The position numbers and the translations under genes were made by a program. Below the pieces are notes generated by a model that made no database searches, was not told where the DNA came from, and saw only the letters and a list, made by a program, of their open reading frames with translations. Below are positions 25,766 through 37,386 of a stretch of 64,000 bases of DNA, piece by piece. This DNA is from Pyrrhoderma lamaoense (Eukaryota; Basidiomycota; Agaricomycetes; Hymenochaetales; Hymenochaetaceae), in assembly GCA_002794735.1 (NCBI GenBank), contig NBAZ01000006.1, positions 620,001-684,000 on the forward strand, read 5' to 3'. Numbering within the stretch: the stretch's first letter is position 1; each line of letters starts with the position of its first letter.

Positions 25766-27559
25766 TTATGCCTTTTTCCTCTGAAGACTTTTTGGAAGCT
25801 CCTTAACCCAGGGTAAGAATTCGCGGCCTTGCATGTATGGGCGAAGAGCTTCAGGAATACGGAGACCCTATGCGTATCAGATAAGAGTTTAGAAAAGGGT
25901 TGATCAGATCTATATAAGAATATAAGGCGGACCTCAGGTGTCTGATAATTCTCAACTATACAGCATAATGCTCGTTCCGTTGCACAGAGAGTTCCGTTGA
26001 GCATGTGAACGTAGAGCTTACGTGCCAAATTGCGTGGCTGATCGTCGGCTTGTTTTTTCAACCCACAACGAACTTCGAGTCGTCGGCTCTCTAAATCATA
26101 ATGATAAAAGAAATCACGCCCGTAAGTAACCATAAGGAATGGAAATGAAGGATATAAGGAATGGAAATGAAGGATTAACTACTTACGGTAGTCAGTGCAG
26201 TTTGAACAGGATACGAGTTCCTTGTAAGCACCCTGGAAGGGGAACCAGGCTTCCAAGTCATACTTCTGGCTTGCAGCAAGGTTAAGCGCACCAGAGACGA
26301 TGGCAACGACACGATATGGAATACCAAGGCTCTGGTAGAAGTCTTCTGAGGTTTGAACCATGCTATCAAACATCTCCCAGCTCTTCTCAGGTTCAGTTAT
26401 ACAGAACTGTTCAACCTTCTCGAACTGGTGGACACGAAAGATACCCCACATATCTCTCCCAGCTGCACCAGCCTCTTTCCTGAAACATGTTGAGTAGCCT
26501 GCATATCGGATCGGTAGCTGGTTCTTTGGATCCTCAAACCACTCATCACTATGTAACGCAGAAATTGGCTGTTCCGACGTAGCGATAAGGTACTTCTCTT
26601 CTTCATTTGCCGTGACCTTGTATAATTCCTCGTCAAAAGCATCAAGTTGAGCTGTCTTTGCCATTTGATCCTTGTTCATGAAAAATGGGGGCTGGATTTT
26701 CTTATATCCTTTTTTTCGCAAGAAATCAAGACCATAGCTGATCAGTGCCTGATTGAGGTCCACACCATCACCCGTCAAGAAGAAACCTCGGTGTCCTGCA
26801 ATCTTTGCACCACGTTCGAGGTCCATAGCATCTAATCGGAGTAGAACTTCGTGGTGAGGCATAATGTCGGTTCTCTGAGTAACCTGCGCATTGGGCCCTT
26901 CTGGATGCCAAATTCTGAGTGTAACGTTATCATCCTAGTCAATACCAGTTCTATAACTCAGCGATTGCACCTTCGCGATACAATAGGTACGTATGACATA
27001 CCTCTGTCAGACTGACAGGCACATTCTGCCCAACAAGGTTCCCTACATTACTTGCCTTTATTCGCATAGCTATCTCATGCTCTTTAGATTCCTTAAGTTT
27101 TTTCTCTTTTAACCCATCTAGTTCCTTCTTTTGAGCAACAAGTTCATCCGCATTTTCTTTAGCCTGATAAGGTTGATGTAACAATAGTAGTTCAGTAAGG
27201 TAGGAAATCCTATTCTAACTAAGAAGAATCCGCCACAGCCCACCTTTTTCTTCAGTCCAATATTCTTTTGTACTGCATTGATCTCCTTGCTCAATTGATT
27301 TACTTCGTAGTCCACTAATCATCCGTCCGGTTTCATAAGAGTAGCAATGGGTAGTGAAAATACTCATAGTTAGAACTGTAGTACGATATCGAACTTTAGA
27401 AGACGCAATTAAATTCTACTCACTCGAAACCCAGTCTGTGTACATCTTAATCACCTCATCTACGATTTCCACAGGAAGACCGCGTTTCCGTTGGGATTCA
27501 CGAATCAGCTCAGAGTTTCCACCCTTTTTATCAATAAAATCTAAAACATCGAGAGTCAT
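25766..27559 (-). CDS. SES1: Seryl-tRNA synthetase, cytosolic
   Basis: Class II synthetase charging tRNA-Ser. Six exons start at [20 protein letters not shown], whose form is typical of the eukaryotic cytosolic enzyme. The N-terminal tRNA-binding coiled coil is seen in [17 protein letters not shown] and [19 protein letters not shown]. The catalytic domain has motif 2 ([19 protein letters not shown]) with the adjacent [24 protein letters not shown], and the motif 3 region ([18 protein letters not shown], then [14 protein letters not shown]). The protein ends PKSLQRKKA, a short basic tail usual for fungal SerRS. The intron at 26091-26186 contains a 22-bp tandem duplication. Confidence 0.97.
26132..26175. 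repeat. Perfect 22-bp tandem duplication within an intron
   Basis: Positions 26132-26153 and 26154-26175 are identical and adjacent, inside the 96-bp intron of seryl-tRNA synthetase. It lengthens the intron without touching splice sites. Confidence 0.95.
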
Positions 27560-28233
27560 AGTTGGCCTTTGTCTACAAGGTTCAAGCTTGAAGGAAATCG
27601 GAGAAGGGGAAAGTAAGAATTATATGTGAAAATCCTTAGTGCTATGAGCTGGCAAGTGAACTCGGTTTGTGTATTACCGAGATATAATCCTGAGAGATCT
27701 AGATGAGAATCTTCAGAGACAGAGAGTAGATGGTACAAAATGGAGAATCGTTTCTGACTATATGCAACTGAACTCGGTCGCCACATGAGTCAAGGGTTTG
27801 TCCAAATTAGGAAGTTGAAAATAAACAACTTCAAGTATAAATTTCGGCTATTTTTGGACGAACTTATCCATGAGATTGGTACATGCATTGATATAATTTT
27901 GTGATAGAATACAACAGCCACTATTGAAAAGTCTACTACAAACATGAGAGTTCTTATAACCTAGACAATCAACATGTAAAAAATCGTGAAAAAATCCGTG
28001 TACTTGTTTGCGCAGAAGAATGGGGGAGTCATGACTAGTAATACACAAAAACAGTAAAGTTCTTTACCAGAAGAGCGAACAACGAGAAAAAAATGATAAA
28101 TTGGATGCATGCACTTGCTAGACCCAAAAATTGCGTGCAAGGGTAAATGGAAAAATGAGTTAGAAACATGATGGAAAGATAGTTGAACGAAATAGAGCAT
28201 CCTTCTTGGGTCCGGAAACCCATGCAAAAAGAA
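27560..28233. other. Intergenic region
   Basis: Holds the seryl-tRNA synthetase promoter and the 3' flank of the next gene. No gene or motif recognised. Confidence 0.4.
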
Positions 28234-30314
28234 TCATAGTGAACGCACTAACACGACTAGAGCTACAATACATAAGGCCAGTATGAACATGCCACTGACT
28301 ATGGCGGCAACCCGGCAGCGAGTTACCCATGGATCCAAGCGAGGTTGCATCACATGCGGATGATGTACAGCTGCTTCGGGATCGAGAGCAATAGGATGTA
28401 GTTTCCGAGTAGATAATCTATCTTCCTGCGTCCTGTCACCTCGAATAGATGCCAGCAAATCGGCAGACGAGTTCTTTGCTGCTGTCCAAAGGGTTGATGA
28501 ACTTTTTCTCCTGTCACTATTCACACTACGTGCCGCCAATCTGCTTTTAGAGCCTTTCTCACTCAACGCACGACCTATAGGAGTTGACAGTCCAGCTAAC
28601 TCGCATGAGCGTTGCTCTCGAAGCTGCCTATGTAGTTCAGTTGCACTCCTCCCATCAGAGTTGTCAGAGGTGGTAGCATTACTATTGTTATTGTTGTTCG
28701 GCATGCGCTCTATGATCGTTTGCCCAGAGTGTGCAAGCATCCAACCACCAATCAACCAGCACCATGGAGCAAGGAAGCCTGTCCAAAAGAGAATCTCTGC
28801 GGGTTTTCCCTTCTCTGTCCCGTCACCTTGTTCTGTGCTTGCCCTCAGTGGTGCAGATGCACGTTCTTTCAAGTTGGAATGAGCCTGAGAAAGCCATTTC
28901 GTACTTGCCTGAGAGATGGAATGCACACTGGCAGCTATTGCCACGGGTGAGTTTTGTCCAGGTACCCTTCGAACCTTTGGAAGTAAAGTCTCGAAGGAGG
29001 CTTTCAGACGAGCAATCGGACTAGACTTCTTATCATGGTCTACAAGGGTTGTTTCACCAGCCTCTAGGTCACCTTGTACAGCACTAGCTCTCCGACTTCC
29101 TATCGCAGAATCCTGGGCGGTAAGATACGTTAACTCAGTTCTCACTGATTCGGATCGAGCAAGAAGCGAGGGTGTACGGCTCGATGACGCATCTCCAATA
29201 TCCTGTCCACGCTCGGTATAAGCCTCCGAAAGATGTCGAGGGTTAGCAAACCGGGGGGTCGAAAGATCTTCACTGATATCTTGCTCAACTGGGTATCCAA
29301 ATTGCATTTCAGTGTAAGGGGGGAATGTTATCGATGAATCTTGAAAAGGAATAGGTTCTGCTTCGAAAACATTTTGCGATTCACGTGGACTAGCAGGAAT
29401 AACAGGCAGTGCAGGATATGGCCGTGCATGAACCCGTAATGGAGTACTTAAATCTTCAGGCGAATGAGAAATCGAGGATTGTCCCGAGTTCAGAGTTGAC
29501 GTAGATCCGGTGCGCCGCACCGACCGATTGATAAAAAGATTTGAGCGAACAGATGCATCTAAGAGCAAAACACGTAAGCAGGAAGGTGGAATCGGAGGAT
29601 TCTAAATACGTACTTGAGTTTAAGGAAGCCGTGTCACCCTGCTTTTCTAGAGAAAACTGTACTTCTTCAATGGGTGATAATGCGCGTCCCCGAGCAGATT
29701 GCCAGGGCATTGCCGTTCCTATCAACGGAGTTTCAAATGGGGGGTTGAATGTAGAAGCTTGCTTTCGTAGTCTCGGAGCTGGTGCTGCTGAAGCTGCATC
29801 TGCAGACTGACTACGAGTCATATAATGATACTGTCTTGACCCAGATGAGGGGCGTTCTGTGATGCCTGAGCATCTGCCACCATCTCCCAAAATTTCCGAT
29901 CCCCAGCTGTCGGTGTCATTGCTGATGCTGAGCGTGTTTTCGTCTTCAAAGGAGCAATTGGCGGAGGCATCTGAAGATGATGTTGCGAGGTAGAAGGGAT
30001 AATATCAGCGACTGGAGCGGAGCTTTCAAGTTCATGACGCTGTGAAACACGAGGCGGCTCTTCACATGAGTTCAATGCAGTCAAGCTGTTGGATAATGTT
30101 GAAGAGTGCGTGCGCATTTCAGTATCCGAGGAAAGGCCTGAAGATATATGGCGAAGAGTAGACGAGGCATCTGATCTCGTTTCTTCTATTCGCAACCCCT
30201 CTTGTAAATGTGAATGGAAAAATGTGCTTGCCCCAGAGCAGCCTTAAGCCCTGTCCGCGCCCTCGTCGATGAGTGAGTGTGTGGCGTTGCTCCACGTCCC
30301 TCTGAGTTAACCAT
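28234..30314 (-). CDS. Ser-rich protein with two hydrophobic segments, function unknown
   Basis: The secure core is 28234-30195. A clean 55-bp intron (29559-29613, GTACGT...CTTAG) joins SLNS to NASVRSNLF. The protein is Ser/Pro-rich and disordered except for a hydrophobic segment ILFWTGFLAPWCWLIGGW in the C-terminal half and a C-terminal transmembrane helix VSGMFILALCIVALVVLV followed by RSL, suggesting a membrane-anchored protein with a long cytosolic part. Two frame changes occur: near 29840 (a 41-nt GTCAAG...CTGCAG intron or one missing base in a C3 run) and near 30196-30199, where one extra base would connect the frame to an ATG at 30314 (MVNSEGRGATPH). The N-terminus is therefore uncertain. 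Family not recognised. Confidence 0.6.
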
Positions 30315-31829
30315 TGTAGATGTTGTAGTAACGTTCAACAAGACGATGAAGAACACTCCAACTCGAAAATGCTCGCACGATCCTGTTATTTGAACAGGAC
30401 GAGGGCGACGTGCGGCACACAGCAGGTAAGTGGAGGTCGCAGTTAGTATGTGTGGACTATGCACGATAGTTCTCCATTAATTCTCGGAGAACACCTTTTT
30501 TCAGCATGGTCATCCCAATTCTGCAGTAGGTACGATCTGAGGCGTCTAGTTCATTCTCTCTTTTCCAGTAAGGGGACTATTTAGGAGTTCGATCTTCCTA
30601 TGATATCTATACAGGATTGAAGTATTTTAAGATACATGAACAGTGAATTCACTATGATTCAGAATGGTGAATATAACTCACATGTTTTGAGATACGGATT
30701 GAAATCTTGGACAACGTTTTCGCCACACCATTAATGGCTGTGCGGGTCGCGGTACATAACTATATAATTGGAAACCCATTTCTGCCTGCGCATGGCGACC
30801 GATGTTGTGTGTTGATAAGCAATATAAACTTAGTTCTAAAGAGGATTGACTCTGAATACAATGTTTCGCATTTGAAAACGTAGGATGTTCAGGTTTGAGT
30901 TGTGTCTCCAACCGCTTTTACTCTATATGGAAATTTTTCATGAGATGTGGGAACTTCTGACATAACCACATATCGGATGATATCCAATACACAGAACACC
31001 AGAACACTTCTAAAGTCTTCTTGATCTGAGATCAGGCCTTCATATGTCATGTAAATTTCCGAATATAGCCACTCAGAAGTAACAGTATAAGAATCGAGCA
31101 CAGCTCTCTATGTACTCTTTGATCTTAGATCTTCACATTGCTAATACATTCTGGCTATTCATCAGCATCATCTCTAATAGAGAACTCAGGATAAAATACC
31201 GGCGGTTGAAAGGTTCCTGTGCTAGCTACATTCACTATATACCCGTAACAGAAAGTCTGAGCCAGGAAATGAGAGGAGGGAAACCCCACAAATAATAAGG
31301 GCTATACAGAGGAGCTCACCCCAAGCTTAAAGTAGAAATACTAAAGAGACACTAGCTTACTTTTAGAATTACTCTTCTGAAATTAGTTGTTTCAATCTTA
31401 TGTCTCATGAGTCATGTTACTCTATCCAAAAAAGTCAATGTTGATACGATACACCAGCAATACACTCCCTCTACCCTCTACGTATCCGGGTAGGAAAATG
31501 GATCATCTATAAAATCAACCGATATTGTGAAGGGAAAAACGATGAGCAAAGTACTAAAAGCGTTAGTTCTCATTATTTTCTATAAAATTGTCAAGCCAGA
31601 TTGCCTCCGACAAAACTCAACACGGTCATCTATAGATTTATTCGGCGGAGAGTAGTTCAGAGTGTTGGACCACACCCCTCACCCAAAGACAAAGTTCTGT
31701 CAGAGAAGTTGTTTGTGAATTCATTGTAAATTTACTTGGTTTAAATTATGCAGTTAATTAACTTGGGATGTTTGCGAAGAGTAGAAGGGCGAAACGAAAG
31801 CCAAAACTTCATAGCCACTACCTATGTAC
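30315..31829. other. Intergenic region
   Basis: About 1.5 kb of AT-rich DNA with only short open frames. Nothing recognised. Confidence 0.45.
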
Positions 31830-34003
31830 TTAAGAACTGAAGTTAACACCCTGAGCGAGAGGGGCAGCATCGGAAAAGTTGACGGTGCAAGCAGACCACC
31901 GCACATACTGCTTCCATGCATCGCCTCCAGATTCACGTCCCCATCCAGTGCTCTGTAAATGAATGACAATCGAATATCCAATTAGTAAACTTAGACCAAA
32001 ACAAGAAAGTATAGCTCAGCTACCTTATTCCCTCCAAAGGCAGCCCCAATCTCTGCCCCACTAGTCCCTACATTCACATTCACAATCCCCGCATCTGATC
32101 CTTCCGGACCGATCCACCGGCCTACATTACGCATATCCCTTGTCCACAGACTACTTGACAGTCCCTGGGGACACTGTTGTTCCATGTAATAGCTTCCTCG
32201 AGTTCATCAAATATACCAACCTGAAGAACTGGAGCGAAGCACTCCGTTCTCCATAAGCTCCCTTGCGAGGTTTGTGCACTTGGATCACTACTTTTCGGGA
32301 TGACGATAGTTGGCTGTACGAAGTTTCCACGCTCAAGAGGTGTGCCAACAAGGCCCGCTGCTAAGGAGCCACCGACTAAAATGTTTGCACCCGCGTTACG
32401 GTGAGCGGTAATAGAAGTTTCGAAGATTTTCACAGCAGATTGTGTATGAAGAGGCCCAAGCAAGGTACCCTGAGCGAGTGGATCTCCTGGGGCGATGTGA
32501 GTGTATAGAGATTGAAGTTTCTCGATGACGGTATTGGCGATATCACGATGCAGGTATAGTCTCCGAGTTGACGTACACCGTTGCCCCGCTGTCCCTACAG
32601 CGCCAAAGAAAATTGCAGGGACAGCGAGTGACAGATCTGCGTCGGGCATTACGATACTCGCTAGATCACAATATTTGTATTAGATAATAAAACGCAATAA
32701 CTCGTTATTGACAAACCATTGTTCCCCCTAGTTCAAGAAGAACTTTACCAAACCTTGACTGAACAATTTTGGCAACTTTCCTACCAGTCTCTTCACTGCC
32801 AGTGAATGAAACTAAAAATATAAATGTACTAAGAATAAATTTGATGTCCGCTTTCGAAAATTGCAATACCCATGTCCACATCCCGGCTCTCAACTACTGC
32901 TTCACCAACATCTTTCCCACCAGTTACGAGACCAGCAATGGCTCCAGGTAGACCATTGCGTTCTAAAACCTGAGATATTATCTTCGTTACAGCAATTGAG
33001 CACAGTGGAGTTGAAGGGGATGGTTTCCAGAGAGTTGCATTCCCCGCAACCAATGACAAGGCTAGATTCCTTAAAGAGAAGCATTACTAACGTTTAGGGA
33101 GAGACCAATATTACAGAGGAGATGTACCATCCATAAACTGCAACCGGGAAGTTGAAAGCAGAAAGAACACCAACGACACCAAGGGGATTTGCCACTAAAA
33201 AGAAATTAGCGTCCCTCAAGTGTATAGGGTATTTATAAACTAACTTTCAAAGATCGTATGTCCTGGACGTTCTGAAGCAACGACATTGCCGTTCATCATC
33301 CTTGAAAGACCGACGGCATAATCGCACTTGAGGCGGACAACTGTCAGCGTTTTCCTACCTACAATGCATGCATCAACTTATTTGCTTACAATATCAATAA
33401 ATTCTTGAACTTCTCCTTCTCCCTCTGTTCGGATCTTTCCCATCTCAAGAGAAACTAAGGCGCCGAGTTCGTTCCTCTACCGAACCGAGCAACTATTAGG
33501 CTCTGTATTATGTTTTGAGTATTGGAAGGACTAGCTTACCCTCCGAGAAAGTTCTTCTCGGATTTGACGAAGTATCTCTCCTCGGCGGGGAGCAGGTACC
33601 TTACGAAACTCAAGGAAGGCCTCCCTACTCTTCGCCAACGCCACCTCCATTTCCTTCGGACTGGCCTGAGACCATTGGAAAGTTACATTATTTTCATTTA
33701 TTTCCATGGGTACACATAGTTATTAGAATCTTCTCATAGATTTCAAGGTTGCTGTTCACTCACCGACCGCACTCGAGCGAGCACCTCCCCAGTGGAAGGA
33801 CAAACGCTTTCGAACACATCACCTTTTCCTCCCCAGGTTCCATCATATAAGCCTGGTACTTCAGATCCAACTACAGTCGGCAGATCCAAAGCACTAAGAA
33901 TTGAACTCGCCCTATTCGACAGTGCCCTCCCAAGAGTGACTGTTTTGCACGGCCGTGACTTCACTCTGAAAAGAGAACGCGCCGGAACTCGTGCAAGTAT
34001 CAT
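31830..34003 (-). CDS. ALDH7-family aldehyde dehydrogenase (antiquitin-like), one frame break
   Basis: NAD-dependent aldehyde dehydrogenase closest to ALDH7/antiquitin, which oxidises alpha-aminoadipic semialdehyde in lysine breakdown. The Arg-rich N-terminus ([17 protein letters not shown]) suggests mitochondrial import. Visible motifs are [48 protein letters not shown], the catalytic Glu in LELGG, the catalytic Cys in [13 protein letters not shown], and [17 protein letters not shown]; the end reads GVNFSS. The conserved LELGGNNAS is broken: at 32724-32728 the run of five C (plus strand) gives LELGGTM and the wrong splice phase, while six would give LELGGNN with the next exon in frame. An intron cannot explain this because conserved residues flank it on both sides. 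Confidence 0.92.
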
Positions 34004-34657
34004 GTTCTAAATAAACGCCCTTATTATCACTTTCAGGTCACTCCTAGTTCGTTGAAAGATTCGGATGTAGTAGAAAATTAAATTGAAGGGGAAAGAGATG
34101 ATTCTAAGATAAAAGGCACCGGACTTAGGTCTACTTGAGTTTACGCGTGACTTCATCCGGATCATCCGCATATTGCAATGCATGACTTTCGGTTTGGAGT
34201 CAAATATGGAAGACCTAGCGTATGAAATAGCCGAGAATTGTTGGAACCCGTCGTGATCAAGAAGAAGATATGAGTATTGCCTGACTTCATGGGAGATATA
34301 GGGAAAGAGTGTATTAACAGTTTGATCGGACGTGTTGGTAGTCTCAACAGGTACAAACACTAATTAACTATTTATCAGTGGCGTGCAATCATAGTAAAAA
34401 TAATGCACCGATATTAATTTGCATTATATTTTGGAAATTATCAGAGTCAATACAACGGTTTATATATATAGGTCAGAAACACGAGCAAAAATATATATAG
34501 TTATATGTACATGTAAGAGAAAGTAAGTATGAGAATATGTATGAGAACACATGAAAAACTAGCAACAGGTCCCTTGAAATAACTCAATGATGTGCAGTAA
34601 TGTACAACACGAGGGGTATAATGGTAAAACTACACCCTAGCGAAGACGACCAGCAAA
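34004..34657. other. Intergenic region with sequence related to the IRE1 3' flank
   Basis: Contains the ALDH7 promoter and the 3' flank of the degenerate IRE1 copy. The stretch near 34555-34575 (AGCAACAGG followed by a CCC-containing segment) resembles the IRE1 3' flank near 37238-37260. Confidence 0.45.
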
Positions 34658-36150
34658 CTAGAAATAATATTTCAACGGTGGGTGATTTCGCAAATCCGTT
34701 CCTTTCACAGCTTCATAGACATGCATGAAAATGCGAGGATACCGATCCGTGAAGTATGAGAGAAATCCATCTGGCACAGAACCGATCTCTTCTTTAACCT
34801 TTTCTGGTAAGTCATGGAAATGATTCCTCTAATGGATGATCAAAAAAAGTCAATTCATTAGGTTTACCCTCCAAAGTCATGTGACACACCGTATTTCTGA
34901 TCATTCGAATCAAACCAAGTATTGTTTCATCATGTGGTCCGCTATCAATGCTCATCGTTACATCTTTCAAATCACTCTTCCAACCATCTCCAATTATTTC
35001 TTGAGAACCTCTTTCAAGTGACTCGAAGACTCTGTCCCATTTATCCTCAGAACGAATGTGCTTCAAAGCGTCGGATGTATCTGTCAGGAAGTCTACTCGG
35101 CGTGCTGAGTCCCAAAAGAAAGGATGATTGAAACAGGTCGCTAAATCTGGCCTAATATATATTCAGTCTTGTATACGACTATATCAATCAGAACTTATCC
35201 ATACCTCTGAGATATGCTAGTGTCGAACAAGGAATCGACAAAACCGCGAGCTTCCCAGCTGAGCAATCTCAGAGTCCCCGTTAAGGTTCCTTTATCCACG
35301 TTTACCCCATCATAACCTCCAATCTTTCCTTTGGTTAGAATGTATAGAACCAAATACGTCAAGGTGAATATATCTCCGGCTCTCGCGAGTCTTGATGGAG
35401 TGACCTCTTTCAATAAGAGCTTGTATATTTCCCGCTCAAACAAGGTGTTGGAGTAATCCCTTGTAACCAATAAACTTGTCGGATCTAAATCAAGGCCTTT
35501 CCGCATCTTGCATTCTGGCATAGATATAGAAAGCCCACTCCCCTCCCTTGGTAACGATATGCATATGTTTTGTGGTTTGATTACCTCCGGTCCAAGAATA
35601 CGGCTACGATTATGCACGCCTTGTACATGTGAAATAATTTGCGCAATAGCATTTTTTGGTTCAAATGCAGAGGCAAGCGCAAGATGCTGTTCAGGTTTCT
35701 CTATCACACCTGCAAGTGAAGCCTTGTGGTATGTTCGTGCCTCAAGTAAGATATCTCCAAATGCTGCTGTAAGTTGACAATGTGATCCACACTTGTCTTT
35801 TGGATTTAGTCTCGGAAATATGGTAGAGAATTGGTAGAAATCGAGAATAACGCTCTGCCGTCCTTTTGTTCCATCTTTTCTAGACACTTCCTTTGCATAT
35901 AGCTTGAAGGCTGCCTTTTTAGTAGCTGACTTTATACTTGATTTTGCAACATTCTTTAGCTCTGCTATGTGCTTATTGTCCTGTTCTTGCAGTTTCCGTC
36001 TTCGTTCTTGCCCCTTTATTCCGGATGATACAGTGGTATTACACTCTCCCTTACGTTCATTTTTGGCATTTTCATTCCCAGTTGCTAATACTGGTGTGCC
36101 ATTACGCCCTTTTGATGTCTCTGAAAGTAGTGCTACATCTTCAGTAATTG
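34658..36150 (-). pseudogene. Degenerate tandem copy of the IRE1 kinase/RNase region
   Basis: Clear homologue of the cytosolic half of the adjacent IRE1. Shared blocks include ASAFEPKNAIAQI, IKPQNICIS, DPTSLL, CFNHPFFWDSARRVDFL and DGFLSYFTDRYPRIFMHV. Kinase motifs are lost: the glycine loop keeps only CGSH, the VAVK lysine is absent, HRD is replaced by GPEV, and DFG aligns with MPE. In the RNase domain the Asn and His of RNTRNH remain, but the catalytic tyrosine aligns with proline. Two introns occupy the same positions as in IRE1 (before PDLATC and after RNT), so it arose by DNA duplication. No ATG was found for the N-terminal frame, which stays open to about 36150 and encodes a Lys-rich stretch. 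It may be a pseudogene or an expressed pseudoenzyme. Confidence 0.85.
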
Positions 36151-37386
36151 ATCAATCACGTATAAGAGCGTCATGAACCTATATCACTCTTAAGAGAACC
36201 TCTAAGACCCCTCTTCTGTGTCTGTTGAGTATGAAATGGTCCATAGCCAATACGGAACGTTATTCTAATTCTCTTGTCCCGTAGGTAGTTAAACATCCAT
36301 CGATATCCTCCCCTATGTTGACGTTAATATATCAACCGATTTGTTACTCATCTAATAACATATTACCTTGCACATAAGTCCAAAATCATCGCTCCAGTAA
36401 GAACAGATAAAGAAATGGAAAATATCGCGAATATAGAAAGATATAGATATCTTGACTGGATGCTATACGTATACAAGATTGTGGGGCTAACGAGTATAAC
36501 TCACACAGCTTGGATGTTAGTCGAGGCAATCACCGCGGGAACTATAGAAACTATGTGCAGCATGTATAAATATCGGTATTTTTTCGAGTATTCCATGGGT
36601 TTGGGGTATGGCTAAAAATAGAGAATCCAATCGATGGGTAAGAATCACATACATATTCTCAAGTGATAATTGCGGACCACACGTGTCCGATCTCTCGATG
36701 TTTGTTAGCGTGAGCCAGTACGCAGATGCGTAGAGTCATATAATATCTTTGGAATATGGTAAAGAAAATGGATAACAGATACATAAAACTAGTGAATGTG
36801 GAAAGTTGAGGTAGATAACGTCAAACAATGACATAGACACATGTATCTCAATACACCCACGATAGACCCCCTTGGGTACGTAGCTTGAAATACTGGATAA
36901 GGGAGGCCTGTACTAGAGGATGTGGTGTATTGCAGACTATCCTTGGCCACTGATTTTGGCGTGAACATACAAGGGGTCCAGTATACGAAGATTATGATGC
37001 ACAGAATTTTGGAAATGTTATGGTCAGTGCGCTCGAACCTATTCATATATTAGAATCACATAAGAGAAAAGAAATAGTAATAATGTAGTACAAGTACATG
37101 GTTCCTTTGACAGCGGGGGATGCAAAAACAATGATAGTAAACAAAACACACGTTTGTCTGACACTTTTCAACACAAAGGATGTAGGTAATAGATATGTAC
37201 ATATGCGGGGGAGGGGATGAGTATATGCATGAGTTCAAAAAATTAGCAACAGGCCCAAGAAAAATAAACAATGAAATCGAAGAGTATAAAAAAAGCAATA
37301 AAACAAATGCATGCGACCCGGATACAGCGACAAAATATGATTAGGTTCTGGAAGGAAGTATTGTAGGCACGGCAATGATGTCATTT
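36151..37386. other. Spacer between IRE1 and its degenerate copy
   Basis: No gene recognised. The part next to the IRE1 stop (about 37200-37290) is related to the 3' flank of the degenerate copy. Confidence 0.45.
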
